Positions 50,845-60,359 of a stretch of 64,000 nt of DNA are shown here, one piece after another. The DNA lies in NCBI GenBank assembly GCA_015061035.1, contig SUXK01000001.1, positions 275,759 to 339,758 on the forward strand, given 5' to 3'. The DNA is from Bacteroidales bacterium (GTDB lineage Bacteria; Bacteroidota; Bacteroidia; Bacteroidales; G3-4614). Under the pieces are notes generated by a model. The model was not told the origin of the DNA and searched no databases. It was given only the letters and a program-made list of their open reading frames with translations. A program made the position numbers and the translations under genes. Within the stretch, counting starts at the first letter, position 1, and each line of letters opens with the position of its first letter.

Positions 50845-53800
50845 ATGGTATCATTTTTTAAAACCCTAACAAACAGTGTTATAGCGGTATCTTGTGATCA
50901 TAAATTATCGCAAGAGGAGATTGAAAAACTATGTTGGCTCTTTGGCTCAGCAAAAGAGATTAAACAAGATGTAATTTCAGGAAAGTTCGTGGGACCACGC
51001 AAGGAGATGATAACTCCTTGGAGTACAAATGCCGTAGAGATAACCCAAAATATGGGAATTTCAGGAATTGCTCGTATAGAGGAGTACTTTAAAGTAAGTG
51101 GCAAAAATGTCAAATATGACGCAATGCTACAACGTCTATACGATGGTTTAAGCGAAGAGATATTCAATATTAATAAAACTCCTGATGCAATAGTCTATAT
51201 TGATGATATAGTAGAGTATAACAAAAAGGAGGGACTGGCATTAAGTGAAGATGAGATACAATATCTGAACAATTTGTCAGCAAGAATAGGTCGCAAATTA
51301 ACCGATAGCGAGGTATTTGGATTCTCACAAGTAAACTCGGAGCACTGCCGTCACAAAATATTCAACGGAATATTTGTTATAGACGGAGAAGAAAAAGAGA
51401 GTTCATTGTTTAAGATGATTAAGAAAACATCAGAAACAAATCCTAATAAATTGGTTTCGGCATACAAAGACAATGTAGCCTTTAATGAAGGTCCAAGAGT
51501 TGAGCAGTTTGCACCAGCAACACAAGATAAACCAGACTATTTTCAAGTTAAAGATATTGATACTGTCATATCGTTAAAAGCCGAAACACATAACTTCCCT
51601 ACAACCGTTGAACCATTTAATGGTGCAGCAACAGGAACAGGAGGAGAAATTCGTGACCGATTAGGTGGAGGAAAAGCAAGTTTGCCAATAGCAGGAACAG
51701 CAGTATATATGACCTCATATCCACGCACCGAGAAAGGACGAGCATGGGAGGGTGTAATGCCAGAACGTGAGTGGTTGTATCAAACACCAGAGCAAATATT
51801 GATTAAAGCATCAAATGGAGCATCAGACTTTGGAAACAAATTCGGTCAACCAATGATTTGCGGATCACTATTAACATTTGAGCATGAAGGCAACGATAAA
51901 AAATATGCCTACGATAAAGTGATAATGTTAGCAGGAGGTGTGGGATTTGGAACACGTCGCGATGCAATAAAAGGAACCCCTACACCAGGCGAAAAAGTTG
52001 TAGTGATGGGAGGAGATAACTACCGCATTGGAATGGGAGGAGGAGCCGTATCATCAGTAGAAACAGGAGAGTACGACAACGCCATAGAGTTGAATGCTGT
52101 TCAACGTGCAAATCCCGAAATGCAAAAGAGGGTATCTAACGTAATTAGAGCATTAGCAGAGGATGAGATAAATCCAATAGTATCAATCCACGACCACGGA
52201 GCAGGAGGTCACCTTAACGCATTGTCTGAGTTAGTTGAGGCAACAGGAGGAAAAATAGAAATGGATAAACTTCCTATCGGAGATACAACACTCTCTGCAA
52301 AAGAGATTGTAGGAAACGAAAGTCAAGAGCGTATGGGTATGGTGATTCCCGAAAAAGATATACCATATGTTGAGAGAATAGCAGAACGTGAACGCGCGCC
52401 AATGTATGTAGTAGGAGAGACAACAGGCGATAACCGTTTTGTATTTGAGCAAAAAGATGGAGTATGCCCAATAGATCTTGCAATGGAAGATATGTTTGGA
52501 AAGGCTCCTAAAACAATAATGACAGACTCAACAGTAGAGAGCAAATTTGACGATGTAACATATACAACTTCAAAAATTCACAAATATATTGAAGATGTAC
52601 TACAATTAGAAGCAGTAGCATGTAAAGACTGGTTAACAAACAAAGTTGACCGTTCTGTAACAGGAAAAGTAGCACGTCAACAATGTCAAGGAGAGATACA
52701 ATTACCATTGAGTGACTGTGGAGTTGTTGCACTTGACTATCGCGGAAATGCAGGAATTGCAACATCAATAGGACACGCACCACAAGCAGCACTTGTTTCA
52801 CCCGAAGCAGGGTCGGTATTATCAATAGCCGAAGCGTTAACAAACGTAGTATTTGCTCCATTAGCCGAAGGTATAAAGAGTGTATCGTTAAGCGCAAACT
52901 GGATGTGGCCATGTAAGAACGAAGGTGAGGACGCACGTCTATATAAAGCAGTTGAGGCATGTAGTCAATTTGCAATTGACTTAGGAATTAACATTCCAAC
53001 AGGAAAAGACAGTTTGTCAATGACACAAAAATATGGCGAAGATAAAGTCTATTCACCAGGAACAGTAATTATCTCGGCAGGAGCAGAGGTGTCAGATATA
53101 AAGAAAGTGGTATCACCAGTTGTTAAGAACAAACGCAACATGCCACTATATCACATCGACTTCTCTTTTGATTCATACAAATTGGGAGGATCAGCATTTG
53201 CTCAATCGTTAGGAAAAGTGGGAGGCGAAGTTCCAACAGTTCAAGATGCAGAGTATTTCAAGAGTGCATTTGCCGCAGTGCAAGAGATGATAAAGAGTGG
53301 GGTAGTTGCAGCAGGTCACGATATATCAGCAGGAGGACTATTAACCACACTTCTCGAAATGACCTTTGCTAACAGCGAGGGTGGACTTGAGATAAATCTT
53401 GACAAGATAAAAGAAAAAGATCTTGTAAAACTGCTTTTCAGTGAAAATCCAGGAGTTGTACTACAAGTAACCAATGCACGTGAGGCAGAGGCAATAATGA
53501 AACAATACGGAGTACAATTCGTAAAAATAGGACGTCCAACCAAAGAGCGTCACATAATAGTAACAAAAGATGGAGCAGAGTACCAATTCGGAATAGATTA
53601 TCTACGTGATGTTTGGTATACCTCATCATATCTATTAGACCGCAAACAAAGTGGAGTAGAGTGTGCAAAAGCACGTTTCAATAACTATAAAAAACAACCC
53701 ATCAAGTGGAGAATGCCAAAAGCCTTTGAAGGAACAATGGCAAGTTATGGAATAGCAGCAGGAGCAAGACCATCAACAGGAGTAAAAGCCGCAATTATCC

Positions 53801-54537
53801 GTGAAAAAGGAGTAAACGGAGATCGCGAGATGGCATACTCACTATACTTAGCAGGATTTGATGTAAAAGATGTACATATGACAGACCTTATGTCAGGACG
53901 TGAAACACTCGAAGATATAAATATGATAGTATATGTAGGAGGTTTCTCTAACTCTGACGTATTAGGTTCAGCAAAAGGATGGGCAGGCGGTTTCTTATGG
54001 AATGAGAAAGCAAAACAAGCATTGCAAAAATTCTATGCACGTAAAGACACTCTTTCATTAGGAATCTGCAATGGATGTCAATTAATGGTTGAGTTGGGAT
54101 TATTAACTCCCGATGATGAGAAGAAACCAACAATGCAACACAACGATTCACACAAATTTGAATCAGAGTTCATTGGTTTAACAATACCACAAAACAATTC
54201 TGTAATGTTTGGCTCATTGTCTGGAAGCAAATTAGGTGTTTGGGTAGCACATGGCGAAGGAAAATTCTCATTACCATACTCTCCTAAACACTATAATGTA
54301 ATAGCAAAATATAGTTATAACGAATATCCTGCAAACCCCAATGGATCTCCAGCAGCAATAGCAGGAATTGCATCGCCAGACGGGCGACACTTAGCAATGA
54401 TGCCCCACTTGGAACGTGCAATATTCCCATGGCAATGTGCATATTATAACCCACAAAGAGCAGCCGATGAAGTAACTCCATGGATTGAAGCATTTGTAAA
54501 CGCTCGCAAGTGGGTGGAGCAAAACAAAGAAAAATAA
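50845..54537 (+). CDS. purL: Phosphoribosylformylglycinamidine synthase
   Basis: A 1230-aa single-chain FGAM synthase of the large type (PurLQS fused), which converts FGAR to FGAM with glutamine and ATP in purine synthesis. The N-terminal PurS-like domain is about residues 1-150, then the central synthetase halves (VNSEHCRHKIFNG, TEPFNGAATGTGGEIRDRLGGG as blocks, KDSLSMTQKYG). The C-terminal glutaminase (from about 950) has the nucleophile Cys in LGICNGCQLMVELG and HGEGKFSLPY. The usual length is about 1,230-1,300 aa. It is followed 14 nt later by the PurF paralogue, so purine enzymes are grouped. Confidence 0.97.
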   Translation: MVSFFKTLTNSVIAVSCDHKLSQEEIEKLCWLFGSAKEIKQDVISGKFVGPRKEMITPWSTNAVEITQNMGISGIARIEEYFKVSGKNVKYDAMLQRLYDGLSEEIFNINKTPDAIVYIDDIVEYNKKEGLALSEDEIQYLNNLSARIGRKLTDSEVFGFSQVNSEHCRHKIFNGIFVIDGEEKESSLFKMIKKTSETNPNKLVSAYKDNVAFNEGPRVEQFAPATQDKPDYFQVKDIDTVISLKAETHNFPTTVEPFNGAATGTGGEIRDRLGGGKASLPIAGTAVYMTSYPRTEKGRAWEGVMPEREWLYQTPEQILIKASNGASDFGNKFGQPMICGSLLTFEHEGNDKKYAYDKVIMLAGGVGFGTRRDAIKGTPTPGEKVVVMGGDNYRIGMGGGAVSSVETGEYDNAIELNAVQRANPEMQKRVSNVIRALAEDEINPIVSIHDHGAGGHLNALSELVEATGGKIEMDKLPIGDTTLSAKEIVGNESQERMGMVIPEKDIPYVERIAERERAPMYVVGETTGDNRFVFEQKDGVCPIDLAMEDMFGKAPKTIMTDSTVESKFDDVTYTTSKIHKYIEDVLQLEAVACKDWLTNKVDRSVTGKVARQQCQGEIQLPLSDCGVVALDYRGNAGIATSIGHAPQAALVSPEAGSVLSIAEALTNVVFAPLAEGIKSVSLSANWMWPCKNEGEDARLYKAVEACSQFAIDLGINIPTGKDSLSMTQKYGEDKVYSPGTVIISAGAEVSDIKKVVSPVVKNKRNMPLYHIDFSFDSYKLGGSAFAQSLGKVGGEVPTVQDAEYFKSAFAAVQEMIKSGVVAAGHDISAGGLLTTLLEMTFANSEGGLEINLDKIKEKDLVKLLFSENPGVVLQVTNAREAEAIMKQYGVQFVKIGRPTKERHIIVTKDGAEYQFGIDYLRDVWYTSSYLLDRKQSGVECAKARFNNYKKQPIKWRMPKAFEGTMASYGIAAGARPSTGVKAAIIREKGVNGDREMAYSLYLAGFDVKDVHMTDLMSGRETLEDINMIVYVGGFSNSDVLGSAKGWAGGFLWNEKAKQALQKFYARKDTLSLGICNGCQLMVELGLLTPDDEKKPTMQHNDSHKFESEFIGLTIPQNNSVMFGSLSGSKLGVWVAHGEGKFSLPYSPKHYNVIAKYSYNEYPANPNGSPAAIAGIASPDGRHLAMMPHLERAIFPWQCAYYNPQRAADEVTPWIEAFVNARKWVEQNKEK

Positions 54538-54551
54538 ATTAAGACAAAACG

Positions 54552-55961
54552 ATGGGAGGATTATTTGGAACTATAAAGAAAAGTGATTGTGTATCGGACC
54601 TCTTTTACGGAACCGATTACAATTCGCACTTGGGAACAAAGCGTGCCGGAATGGTAACAGTATCTGAAGGCAACTTTATGCGTTCGATACACAATATAGA
54701 GAACTCATATTTCCGCACAAAATTCGAAGGCGATTTACCCGAGTTTTTCGGAAATGCAGGTCTCGGAGTTATTAGCGATACCGATGCACAACCCATAATT
54801 ATAAGTTCAAGACTTGGTAAATTTGCCATAGTAACAGTAGCAAAAATTAACAACCTTAAGGAGTTGGAACAAGAACTGTTAGCACAAGGGCACCACTTTT
54901 GTGAACACAGTAACAATATAACCAACCAAACTGAGTTGTTGGCGATGCTCATAGCCGAAGGCAAAGATTTTGTTAGCGGAATTGAGTATCTCTTCTCAAA
55001 AATAAAAGGCTCATGTTCTATGCTGATATTGACTGAAGACTCAATAATAGCAGCACGTGATAAATACGGAAGAACTCCTTTATATATAGGAAGAGGTGCA
55101 GAGGGAAAAGGATTTGCAGTATCATCTGAAACATGTTCATTCCCTAATCTTGGTTACGAAGTAGAAAGATGGTTAGGGCCGGGAGAGATAATTCAAATAA
55201 CAGCCGAAGGTTATACACAAATACGCAAGCCCAACGATAAGATGCAGGTATGCTCATTCTTGTGGGTATATTTTGGTTACCCCTCATGTGAATATGAAGG
55301 CAAGAACGTTGAGGAGATGCGTTACGATTGTGGTGAAGCAATGGGAAAAGCCGATGAGGTGGATGTTGATTTCGTATCGGGAATCCCTGACTCGGGAATA
55401 GGAATGTCGCTTGGATATGCTATGGGAAAAGGAGTGCCATATAAAAGGGCAATAGTAAAATATACCCCTACATGGCCACGAAGTTTTACACCACCCACAC
55501 AAGAGCGTCGTGAGTTGGTGGCAAAAATGAAACTAATACCCAATAAAGCACTACTAAAAGATAAACGAGTAGTATTTTGTGACGACTCAATAGTGAGAGG
55601 AACACAATTACGTGATAATATAAAAGACCTATATCGTTACGGAGCAAAAGAGGTGCATATACGAATAGCATGTCCACCGATGATATATCCATGTAAGTTC
55701 TTAGGATTTTCTGCAACAAAAACAGAATTAGAGTTGATATGTCGCAGAATAATACAGGATTTAGAGGGAGATCATAACAAAAATCTTGATGCATATGCAA
55801 AAACTGGATCGCCACAATATTGCGAAATGGTTGACAGAATACGTGAGCAATTGGGAATAACATCATTAAAATTCAATCCAATTGAAACACTTGTAAAATC
55901 AATAGGATTGCCCAAAGAACAAATTTGTACACACTGCTTCGACGGATCAAGTTACGAATAA
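54552..55961 (+). CDS. PurF-type amidophosphoribosyltransferase paralogue lacking the N-terminal Cys
   Basis: A 469-aa protein homologous to glutamine PRPP amidotransferase, the first enzyme of purine synthesis. The Ntn-hydrolase domain (about 1-235) and the phosphoribosyltransferase domain (PRPP loop VVFCDDSIVRGTQ at 340-352) are both present, and Fe-S ligand positions look kept (C234, PCKFLG, ICTHC). However, true PurF begins Met-Cys-Gly, where Cys becomes the nucleophile; here the N-terminus is MGGLFGTI. Without this cysteine glutamine cannot be hydrolysed in the usual way. It may use free ammonia, use a partner, or be a regulatory paralogue. It lies 14 nt after purL. Confidence 0.85.
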   Translation: MGGLFGTIKKSDCVSDLFYGTDYNSHLGTKRAGMVTVSEGNFMRSIHNIENSYFRTKFEGDLPEFFGNAGLGVISDTDAQPIIISSRLGKFAIVTVAKINNLKELEQELLAQGHHFCEHSNNITNQTELLAMLIAEGKDFVSGIEYLFSKIKGSCSMLILTEDSIIAARDKYGRTPLYIGRGAEGKGFAVSSETCSFPNLGYEVERWLGPGEIIQITAEGYTQIRKPNDKMQVCSFLWVYFGYPSCEYEGKNVEEMRYDCGEAMGKADEVDVDFVSGIPDSGIGMSLGYAMGKGVPYKRAIVKYTPTWPRSFTPPTQERRELVAKMKLIPNKALLKDKRVVFCDDSIVRGTQLRDNIKDLYRYGAKEVHIRIACPPMIYPCKFLGFSATKTELELICRRIIQDLEGDHNKNLDAYAKTGSPQYCEMVDRIREQLGITSLKFNPIETLVKSIGLPKEQICTHCFDGSSYE

Positions 55962-55980
55962 CCATTATAGCATAGACTCA

Positions 55981-56027
55981 AAACAACTGCCATATCCCGA
56001 ACAAAACAGAATGGCAGTTGTTTTTTT
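55981..56027 (+). terminator. Terminator of the purL operon
   Basis: Stem AAACAACTGCCAT (55981-55993) with ATGGCAGTTGTTT (56011-56023), then a T-run. It separates the purine genes from the ferritin-like gene. Confidence 0.88.
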
Positions 56028-56042
56028 ATAAAAACAATTGCT

Positions 56043-56474
56043 ATGCTAAAACAAAAAATAACAGAGGCCCTAACAACATACGCAGGAGTATTACTTTGGT
56101 CGGCACACTATAACCTATCAATATCACTAAATTTAAAAAGTAAAGGGTACGAAAAATTATCGTGTCATATACGAGCCTTATACCAAAGACATGTAGCCCA
56201 ATCAATAGAAATATATGACTATATAGCAATGCATGGAACGGTAGCACAAATTCGTGATATGGTTGATATACCAATAACTTTTGATACGGCCGAAGAGGCA
56301 GTAGAACGTTCTTTGGTACAAACCCTGCGGTTGACAGATGCACTTGAATCGTTAATGGATATACTCCTGCAAGCAAAAGATCACACTACATACGCAACCT
56401 TTCAATATCTCTTGAGAGAGCAATTTGAAGAAGAGGTGTTATTGTCAAAACTAATAGATATGTCAAAAAAATAG
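56043..56474 (+). CDS. Ferritin-like protein, apparently without ferroxidase ligands
   Basis: A 143-aa all-helical protein. It can be aligned by eye with bacterial non-haem ferritin: MLKQKITEALTTYA at the start, a first helix around LLWSAHYNLSISL, a second ending RHVAQSIEIYDYIAMHG (ferritin: ..H..RLFDYL..TG), and a fourth helix TYATFQYLLREQFEEEVLLSKLID (ferritin: ..TFNFLQWYV.EQHEEE.L...ID). The Glu and His that bind iron in helices 1 and 2 (E17, E50, H53 in E. coli FtnA) are not at the matching places, so it may not oxidise iron. A Dps or bacterioferritin relative is the alternative. It sits between two terminators as an isolated transcript; the promoter is not obvious. Confidence 0.5.
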   Translation: MLKQKITEALTTYAGVLLWSAHYNLSISLNLKSKGYEKLSCHIRALYQRHVAQSIEIYDYIAMHGTVAQIRDMVDIPITFDTAEEAVERSLVQTLRLTDALESLMDILLQAKDHTTYATFQYLLREQFEEEVLLSKLIDMSKK

Positions 56475-56524
56475 ATATTAATAGAGAAAAAACAAAATTT
56501 ATAATGAAATAGTGTTGCCAAAAG

Positions 56525-56555
56525 TGCTGCCAATTTTTTTTCTGGCAGCATTTTT
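56525..56555 (+). terminator. Terminator between the ferritin-like gene and grpE
   Basis: TGCTGCCA (56525-56532) with TGGCAGCA (56543-56550), T-rich loop, then T5. It lies only about 45 nt before the grpE start, so the grpE promoter must lie very close or the hairpin attenuates read-through. Confidence 0.8.
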
Positions 56556-56600
56556 GTTATATAATAAGTATAGATGAACAGAAATAAAAATATACAAGAT

Positions 56601-57191
56601 ATGAGCAAGGAGAAAAAAACGCAAAACATCAATGAAACAGAGGAGATAAACAATCCTCAGCCAACAGAAGAGGTGCAAAATCCAACATCCGAGACAGAGA
56701 CTGCTTTGGAGCAAGAGAGTACAGAAACTGACACATTGTCAGCAGAAGTGGCATCTTTGGCAGAAAAAGTAGAACAACTGACAAAGGAAAAATTACTTCT
56801 TATGGCAGATTTTGATAACTATCGTAAACGCACTATAAAAGAGAAAGCTGATTTAATAAAATCAGGAGGAGAAGAGTGCTTGAAAAATTTACTGCCAATC
56901 ATTGATGATTTTGAAAGAAGTTTACAAGCTATAAATACAGCAACAAATGTAGATGCTTTAGTGGAGGGAGTAAACCTAATATATAATAAATTTAAAGGTT
57001 ATCTTGCTCAAAACGGAGTAAAAGAGATAGAGACCGCAGATGCTCCATTCGATACAGAGTATCACGAAGCGGTAACAACATTCCCTGTTGAAGATCCCGA
57101 TAAAAAAGGCAAAGTAATAGACTGCGTTCAAAAAGGTTATACTATGAACGACAAAGTAATACGATACTCAAAAGTAGTAGTTGGAGAATAA
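56601..57191 (+). CDS. grpE: Nucleotide exchange factor GrpE
   Basis: A 196-aa cochaperone that releases ADP from DnaK. After an acidic disordered N-terminal tail (about 1-55, rich in Glu and Thr) comes the long coiled coil ([33 protein letters not shown] in blocks) and the C-terminal beta domain ([30 protein letters not shown]). The start was set at [12 protein letters not shown]; a start 27 nt upstream is possible. dnaJ follows in 11 nt. Confidence 0.95.
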   Translation: MSKEKKTQNINETEEINNPQPTEEVQNPTSETETALEQESTETDTLSAEVASLAEKVEQLTKEKLLLMADFDNYRKRTIKEKADLIKSGGEECLKNLLPIIDDFERSLQAINTATNVDALVEGVNLIYNKFKGYLAQNGVKEIETADAPFDTEYHEAVTTFPVEDPDKKGKVIDCVQKGYTMNDKVIRYSKVVVGE

Positions 57192-57202
57192 AGCATAAAG
57201 AT

Positions 57203-58360
57203 ATGGCTGAAAAAAGAGACTATTATGAGGTGTTAGAGGTCTCAAAGACCGCCACACCTGAAGAAATAAAAAAAGCATATCGTAAAAAAGCGATACAATA
57301 TCATCCTGACAAAAATCCGGGAGATAAAGAGGCTGAAGAAAAATTTAAAGAGGCTGCTGAGGCATACGAAGTGCTAAGCGATCCCCAAAAGAAAGCACGT
57401 TACGATCAATACGGACATGCAGGAATGGGAGGAGCAGGAGGCTTTGGAGGAGGCTTCGGTGGCGGAATGAGTATGGAAGACATCTTCTCTCAATTCGGTG
57501 ATATATTCGGAGGTCACTTTGGAGGTTTTGGCGGATTTGGAGGCTTTGGTGGTGGATCACGCAAACGCACCAATAGAGGAACAGATCTTCGTGTAAAAGT
57601 AAAACTAACCCTTAAAGAGATCTCAACAGGCGTAGAGAAGAAGATAAAAGTAAAAAAATATGTAGCCTGCGATCATTGTAACGGAACAGGAGCTGAAAAC
57701 GGAACAGCATACACCACTTGTAGTAACTGTAACGGAAGCGGAGTTGTAACTAAAGTACAACAAACATTCTTGGGGGCAATGCAATCAACTACAACCTGTC
57801 CACAATGTAATGGAGAAGGGAAAACCATTACAAAAAAATGTCCTCACTGTAATGGCGAGGGAATTGAAAAAGAGGAAGAGATTATAACTATTAATATCCC
57901 TGCAGGAGTAATGGAGGGAATGCAACTCTCAATGCGAGGTAAAGGAAATGCAGCGCGTCATGGAGGAACACCGGGAGATCTATTAATATTAATAGAGGAG
58001 GAGTCGCACCCCGATTTACTACGCGATGAAAACGATTTGATATATAATACCCTTCTTGATTTCCCTACTGCGGCACTTGGTGGAAGTATTGAGATACCAA
58101 CAATTGACGGAAAGGTAAAAGTAAAAATAGAGCCAGGAACACAACCCGGAAAAGTTTTACGTTTAAGAGGCAAAGGTTTACCCTCTGTAAACCATTACGG
58201 GGTAGGAGACTTATTGGTAAATATATCGGTATATGTTCCGGAAAATCTAAATTCTGAAGAGCGTAAAACATTAGAAAAATATCGCGATGCTCAGAATTTC
58301 TCTCCAACGAAGTCGGTTAAGGAGAGGATATTTTCTAAGATTAGACGTATGTTCGATTAA
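57203..58360 (+). CDS. dnaJ: Molecular chaperone DnaJ
   Basis: A 385-aa Hsp40 cochaperone of DnaK. J domain at about 4-68 with the HPD motif (YHPDKNPGD), then a Gly/Phe-rich linker (about 75-118), a cysteine-rich zinc domain with four CxxCxGxG-like repeats ([32 protein letters not shown]), and the substrate-binding C-terminal beta domains. Complete. DnaK is not in this window. The end of the gene is followed at once by tandem 180-bp repeats. Confidence 0.97.
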   Translation: MAEKRDYYEVLEVSKTATPEEIKKAYRKKAIQYHPDKNPGDKEAEEKFKEAAEAYEVLSDPQKKARYDQYGHAGMGGAGGFGGGFGGGMSMEDIFSQFGDIFGGHFGGFGGFGGFGGGSRKRTNRGTDLRVKVKLTLKEISTGVEKKIKVKKYVACDHCNGTGAENGTAYTTCSNCNGSGVVTKVQQTFLGAMQSTTTCPQCNGEGKTITKKCPHCNGEGIEKEEEIITINIPAGVMEGMQLSMRGKGNAARHGGTPGDLLILIEEESHPDLLRDENDLIYNTLLDFPTAALGGSIEIPTIDGKVKVKIEPGTQPGKVLRLRGKGLPSVNHYGVGDLLVNISVYVPENLNSEERKTLEKYRDAQNFSPTKSVKERIFSKIRRMFD

Positions 58361-58370
58361 TATTGATTAT

Positions 58371-58550
58371 AAGAGGTCATCTACTACTTAACTTGGAGTA
58401 TGTAAACTATGTCACATACGCAATGTATGCTCCCTTCGTTTCCATACCCCAAGTTAATTGTATCTACCCCCCTTCTAATCAATATTCAGGAGTGCATTTC
58501 AAAACTAAATAAGTTGTATCTTACTCATTCTAACCACTCTTAAAAACAAC
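58371..58550. repeat. Tandem 180-bp repeat, unit 1
   Basis: Starts AAGAGGTCATCTACTACTT. It contains an inverted pair AACTTGGAGTATG...CATACCCCAAGTT around a smaller CATACG..TGTATG hairpin, followed by ATCAATATTCAGGAG and an AT-rich tail. It begins 10 nt after the dnaJ stop. Confidence 0.9.
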
Positions 58551-58717
58551 AAGAGGTCATCTACTACTTAACTTGGAGTATGTAAACTATGTCACATACG
58601 CAATGTATGCTCCCTTCGTTTTCATGCCCCAAGTTAATCGTATCTACCCCCTTCTAATCAATATTCAGGAGTTCGTTTCAAAACTAAATAAGTTGTATCT
58701 TACTCATTCTAACCACC
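58551..58717. repeat. Tandem 180-bp repeat, unit 2
   Basis: Near-identical copy of unit 1 (single-base changes such as TTTCCATACC/TTTTCATGCC and one deletion), directly adjacent. Confidence 0.9.
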
Positions 58718-58726
58718 CCAAAATAT

Positions 58727-58780
58727 AACTTGGAGTATTGGAACTTTCCATACCCCAAGTTAATCGTATCTACCCCCTAT
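58727..58780. repeat. Truncated third unit of the tandem repeat
   Basis: Only the hairpin core remains (AACTTGGAGTA..CATACCCCAAGTTAATCG), with the central part deleted. That the two pairing arms are the part kept suggests the hairpin is what matters. Confidence 0.8.
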
Positions 58781-58933
58781 GATTATATAGTGGTTTAAAA
58801 GTAGGACGGTGTGTCATAATTAACAAACTACTGTGTTGTTTTCAATATTAGGGCTCAGTCATGTACTTCTTGTACACTTCTTTCGCCCTAAATTTCAACG
58901 CCTTGTATTTTATCAATTCTTACACACCTAAAA

Positions 58934-58969
58934 GAGACTGGGCCAAAATTTACATTTTGACACAGCCTC
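58934..58969. terminator. Imperfect hairpin, probable terminator before the EamA gene end
   Basis: GAGACTGGGCCAAAA with TTTTGACACAGCCTC around TTTACA. Imperfect pairing with mismatches. The region 58790-58930 contains nothing else I can name. The sequence also resembles the end of some insertion sequences, but no partner end was found. Confidence 0.45.
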
Positions 58970-59005
58970 GTGTATTATTTTATAAAAAAGTTATAGAGTA
59001 TTCTA

Positions 59006-59971
59006 TTAGTTTCTTCTGCTTCTCACAATCTTAATGCCTTTGCGGCGGATTGGGAGTTTAGGAAACATCTTTCTAAAGCGGATAAGAGTGTAGGTAATGT
59101 TCTTTCCTCCTGCAACAACCAAACAAACCGAAGCAATAATACATGCCAGACCTATGCAGTCGCGAGGAGTAAGAACCTCTCCAAAAACTGTAATGCCAAA
59201 GAATATAGCGGTGGCAGGTTCAAGAACGCCCAGTATGGCAGTAGGGGTAGAACCAATCTCTTGAATGGCGGTGGTGGTACAAATTAACGATATTGCAGTA
59301 GGGAATAGTGCAAGAGATATAATATTACCCCACATATACCAAGTGTTAGGAAACAATATACCCTCTCCAAAAAATAGAGAGCGGAAAGCAAACAATCCCC
59401 AACCAAAAAGAAGAACATAGAATGTAACCTTAATGGTTGCCATATTCTCCAATCCAACTCTGTTGATACCAACAATGTATATAGCGTATGCCAGAGCCGA
59501 GCCCAATACAAGCAGTGTGCCAGCAAGACTTAGTGTGCCCTCTTCTCCACCTTCGTAAAGCAAACCAATACCCACAAGTGCCATAACAATGCAGAGAACA
59601 GTCTGAAGAGTGAGTTTCTCTTTAAAGAACAGTGTCATTATTGCTGCTACCATAACAGGATAAACAAAGAGTAGGGTGGAGGCAATGCCTGCATCCATAT
59701 AGTTATAACTCATATAGAGGGTAAGCGAAGATGCTGCAAACAAAACTCCCATAATAAAAAGAGGTAAAATTTGTCGGCGTTCAATCTTAAAACTACGTCT
59801 TCGCCACTTTAACATAATAGCCAAAATAGGGATCGCAAAAAGGTATCTGAAAAACAGTACAGAGTCTGCATCCATACCATCTTTATATAATGGTAAAGTA
59901 AATAGCGGATTCATTCCGTATGTTGCTGCCGAAATAGCGCCTAAAAAGTATCCCTTAACTTTGTTATTCAT
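59006..59971 (-). CDS. EamA-family (DMT) transporter
   Basis: A 321-aa inner membrane protein with ten hydrophobic segments in two EamA repeats. It starts MNNKVKGYFLGAISAATYGMNPLF, and the conserved segments SLTLYMSYNYMDAGIASTLLFVYPVMVAAI (first repeat end) and TTTAIQEIGSTPTAILGVLEPATAIFFG (second repeat end) are diagnostic. Substrates of such exporters vary (metabolites, amino acids); unknown here. The positive C-terminal tail is basic. Single gene. Confidence 0.9.
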   Translation of the reverse strand: MNNKVKGYFLGAISAATYGMNPLFTLPLYKDGMDADSVLFFRYLFAIPILAIMLKWRRRSFKIERRQILPLFIMGVLFAASSLTLYMSYNYMDAGIASTLLFVYPVMVAAIMTLFFKEKLTLQTVLCIVMALVGIGLLYEGGEEGTLSLAGTLLVLGSALAYAIYIVGINRVGLENMATIKVTFYVLLFGWGLFAFRSLFFGEGILFPNTWYMWGNIISLALFPTAISLICTTTAIQEIGSTPTAILGVLEPATAIFFGITVFGEVLTPRDCIGLACIIASVCLVVAGGKNITYTLIRFRKMFPKLPIRRKGIKIVRSRRN

Positions 59972-60095
59972 CTTTTATTATAAAAAGGTATATGAATATA
60001 ACCTTTGCAAATTTACATAAAAACGTTACTTATTATAACACTCTTTACAAAAATATTTTTGCAATAAATAAAATCTATTATTAAGGGTGTGAAAA

Positions 60096-60133
60096 ATGCA
60101 AGTTTTTAAGAAAAATGTCTTAAAAACTTGCAT
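60096..60133. terminator. 16-bp perfect hairpin downstream of thiL
   Basis: ATGCAAGTTTTTAAGA (60096-60111) with its exact complement 60118-60133, 6-nt loop. On the minus strand it is followed by TTTTTC. Confidence 0.75.
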
Positions 60134-60164
60134 AATAATATAATTTCTATGCAATATACATTAT

Positions 60165-60220
60165 TTAGTTGTCAGTTGTTAGTTGTCGGCACAAAGTACC
60201 TCCCCTTCGGGGTTGTTGTT
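60165..60220. repeat. AGTTGTTAGTTGTC-family intergenic repeat
   Basis: TTAGTTGTCAGTTGTTAGTTGTC, then CCCCTTCGGGG, then GTTGTTGTTAATT. Same build as the repeat at 14512-14557: AACTAACA-like arms around a small GC-rich palindrome. Confidence 0.6.
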
Positions 60221-60246
60221 AATTATATATTGTTAGTAGTTAACTT

Positions 60247-60276
60247 AAACGGAGTCGCATTAATGCAACTCCGTTT
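60247..60276. terminator. Terminator hairpin of the lpxK-punA-thiL operon
   Basis: AAACGGAGT with ACTCCGTTT around a GCATTAATGC core, flanked by A- and T-rich sequence. Similar in design to the GAGTTGCA terminators at 14019 and 19485. Confidence 0.75.
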
Positions 60277-60359
60277 CTCTTATTCAACTAATTGGTCTAA
60301 TTAACCAATTACACCAATAGTCCTAATATCTCTAACAATTCCCAACTAACAACTGAGAC

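Noticed and set aside
58800..58980. Sequence resembling the terminal inverted repeat of an insertion sequence (GAGACTGGGCC.. / GACACAGCCTC)
   Set aside because: No second end, no transposase and no target duplication are visible; an imperfect terminator hairpin explains it better.
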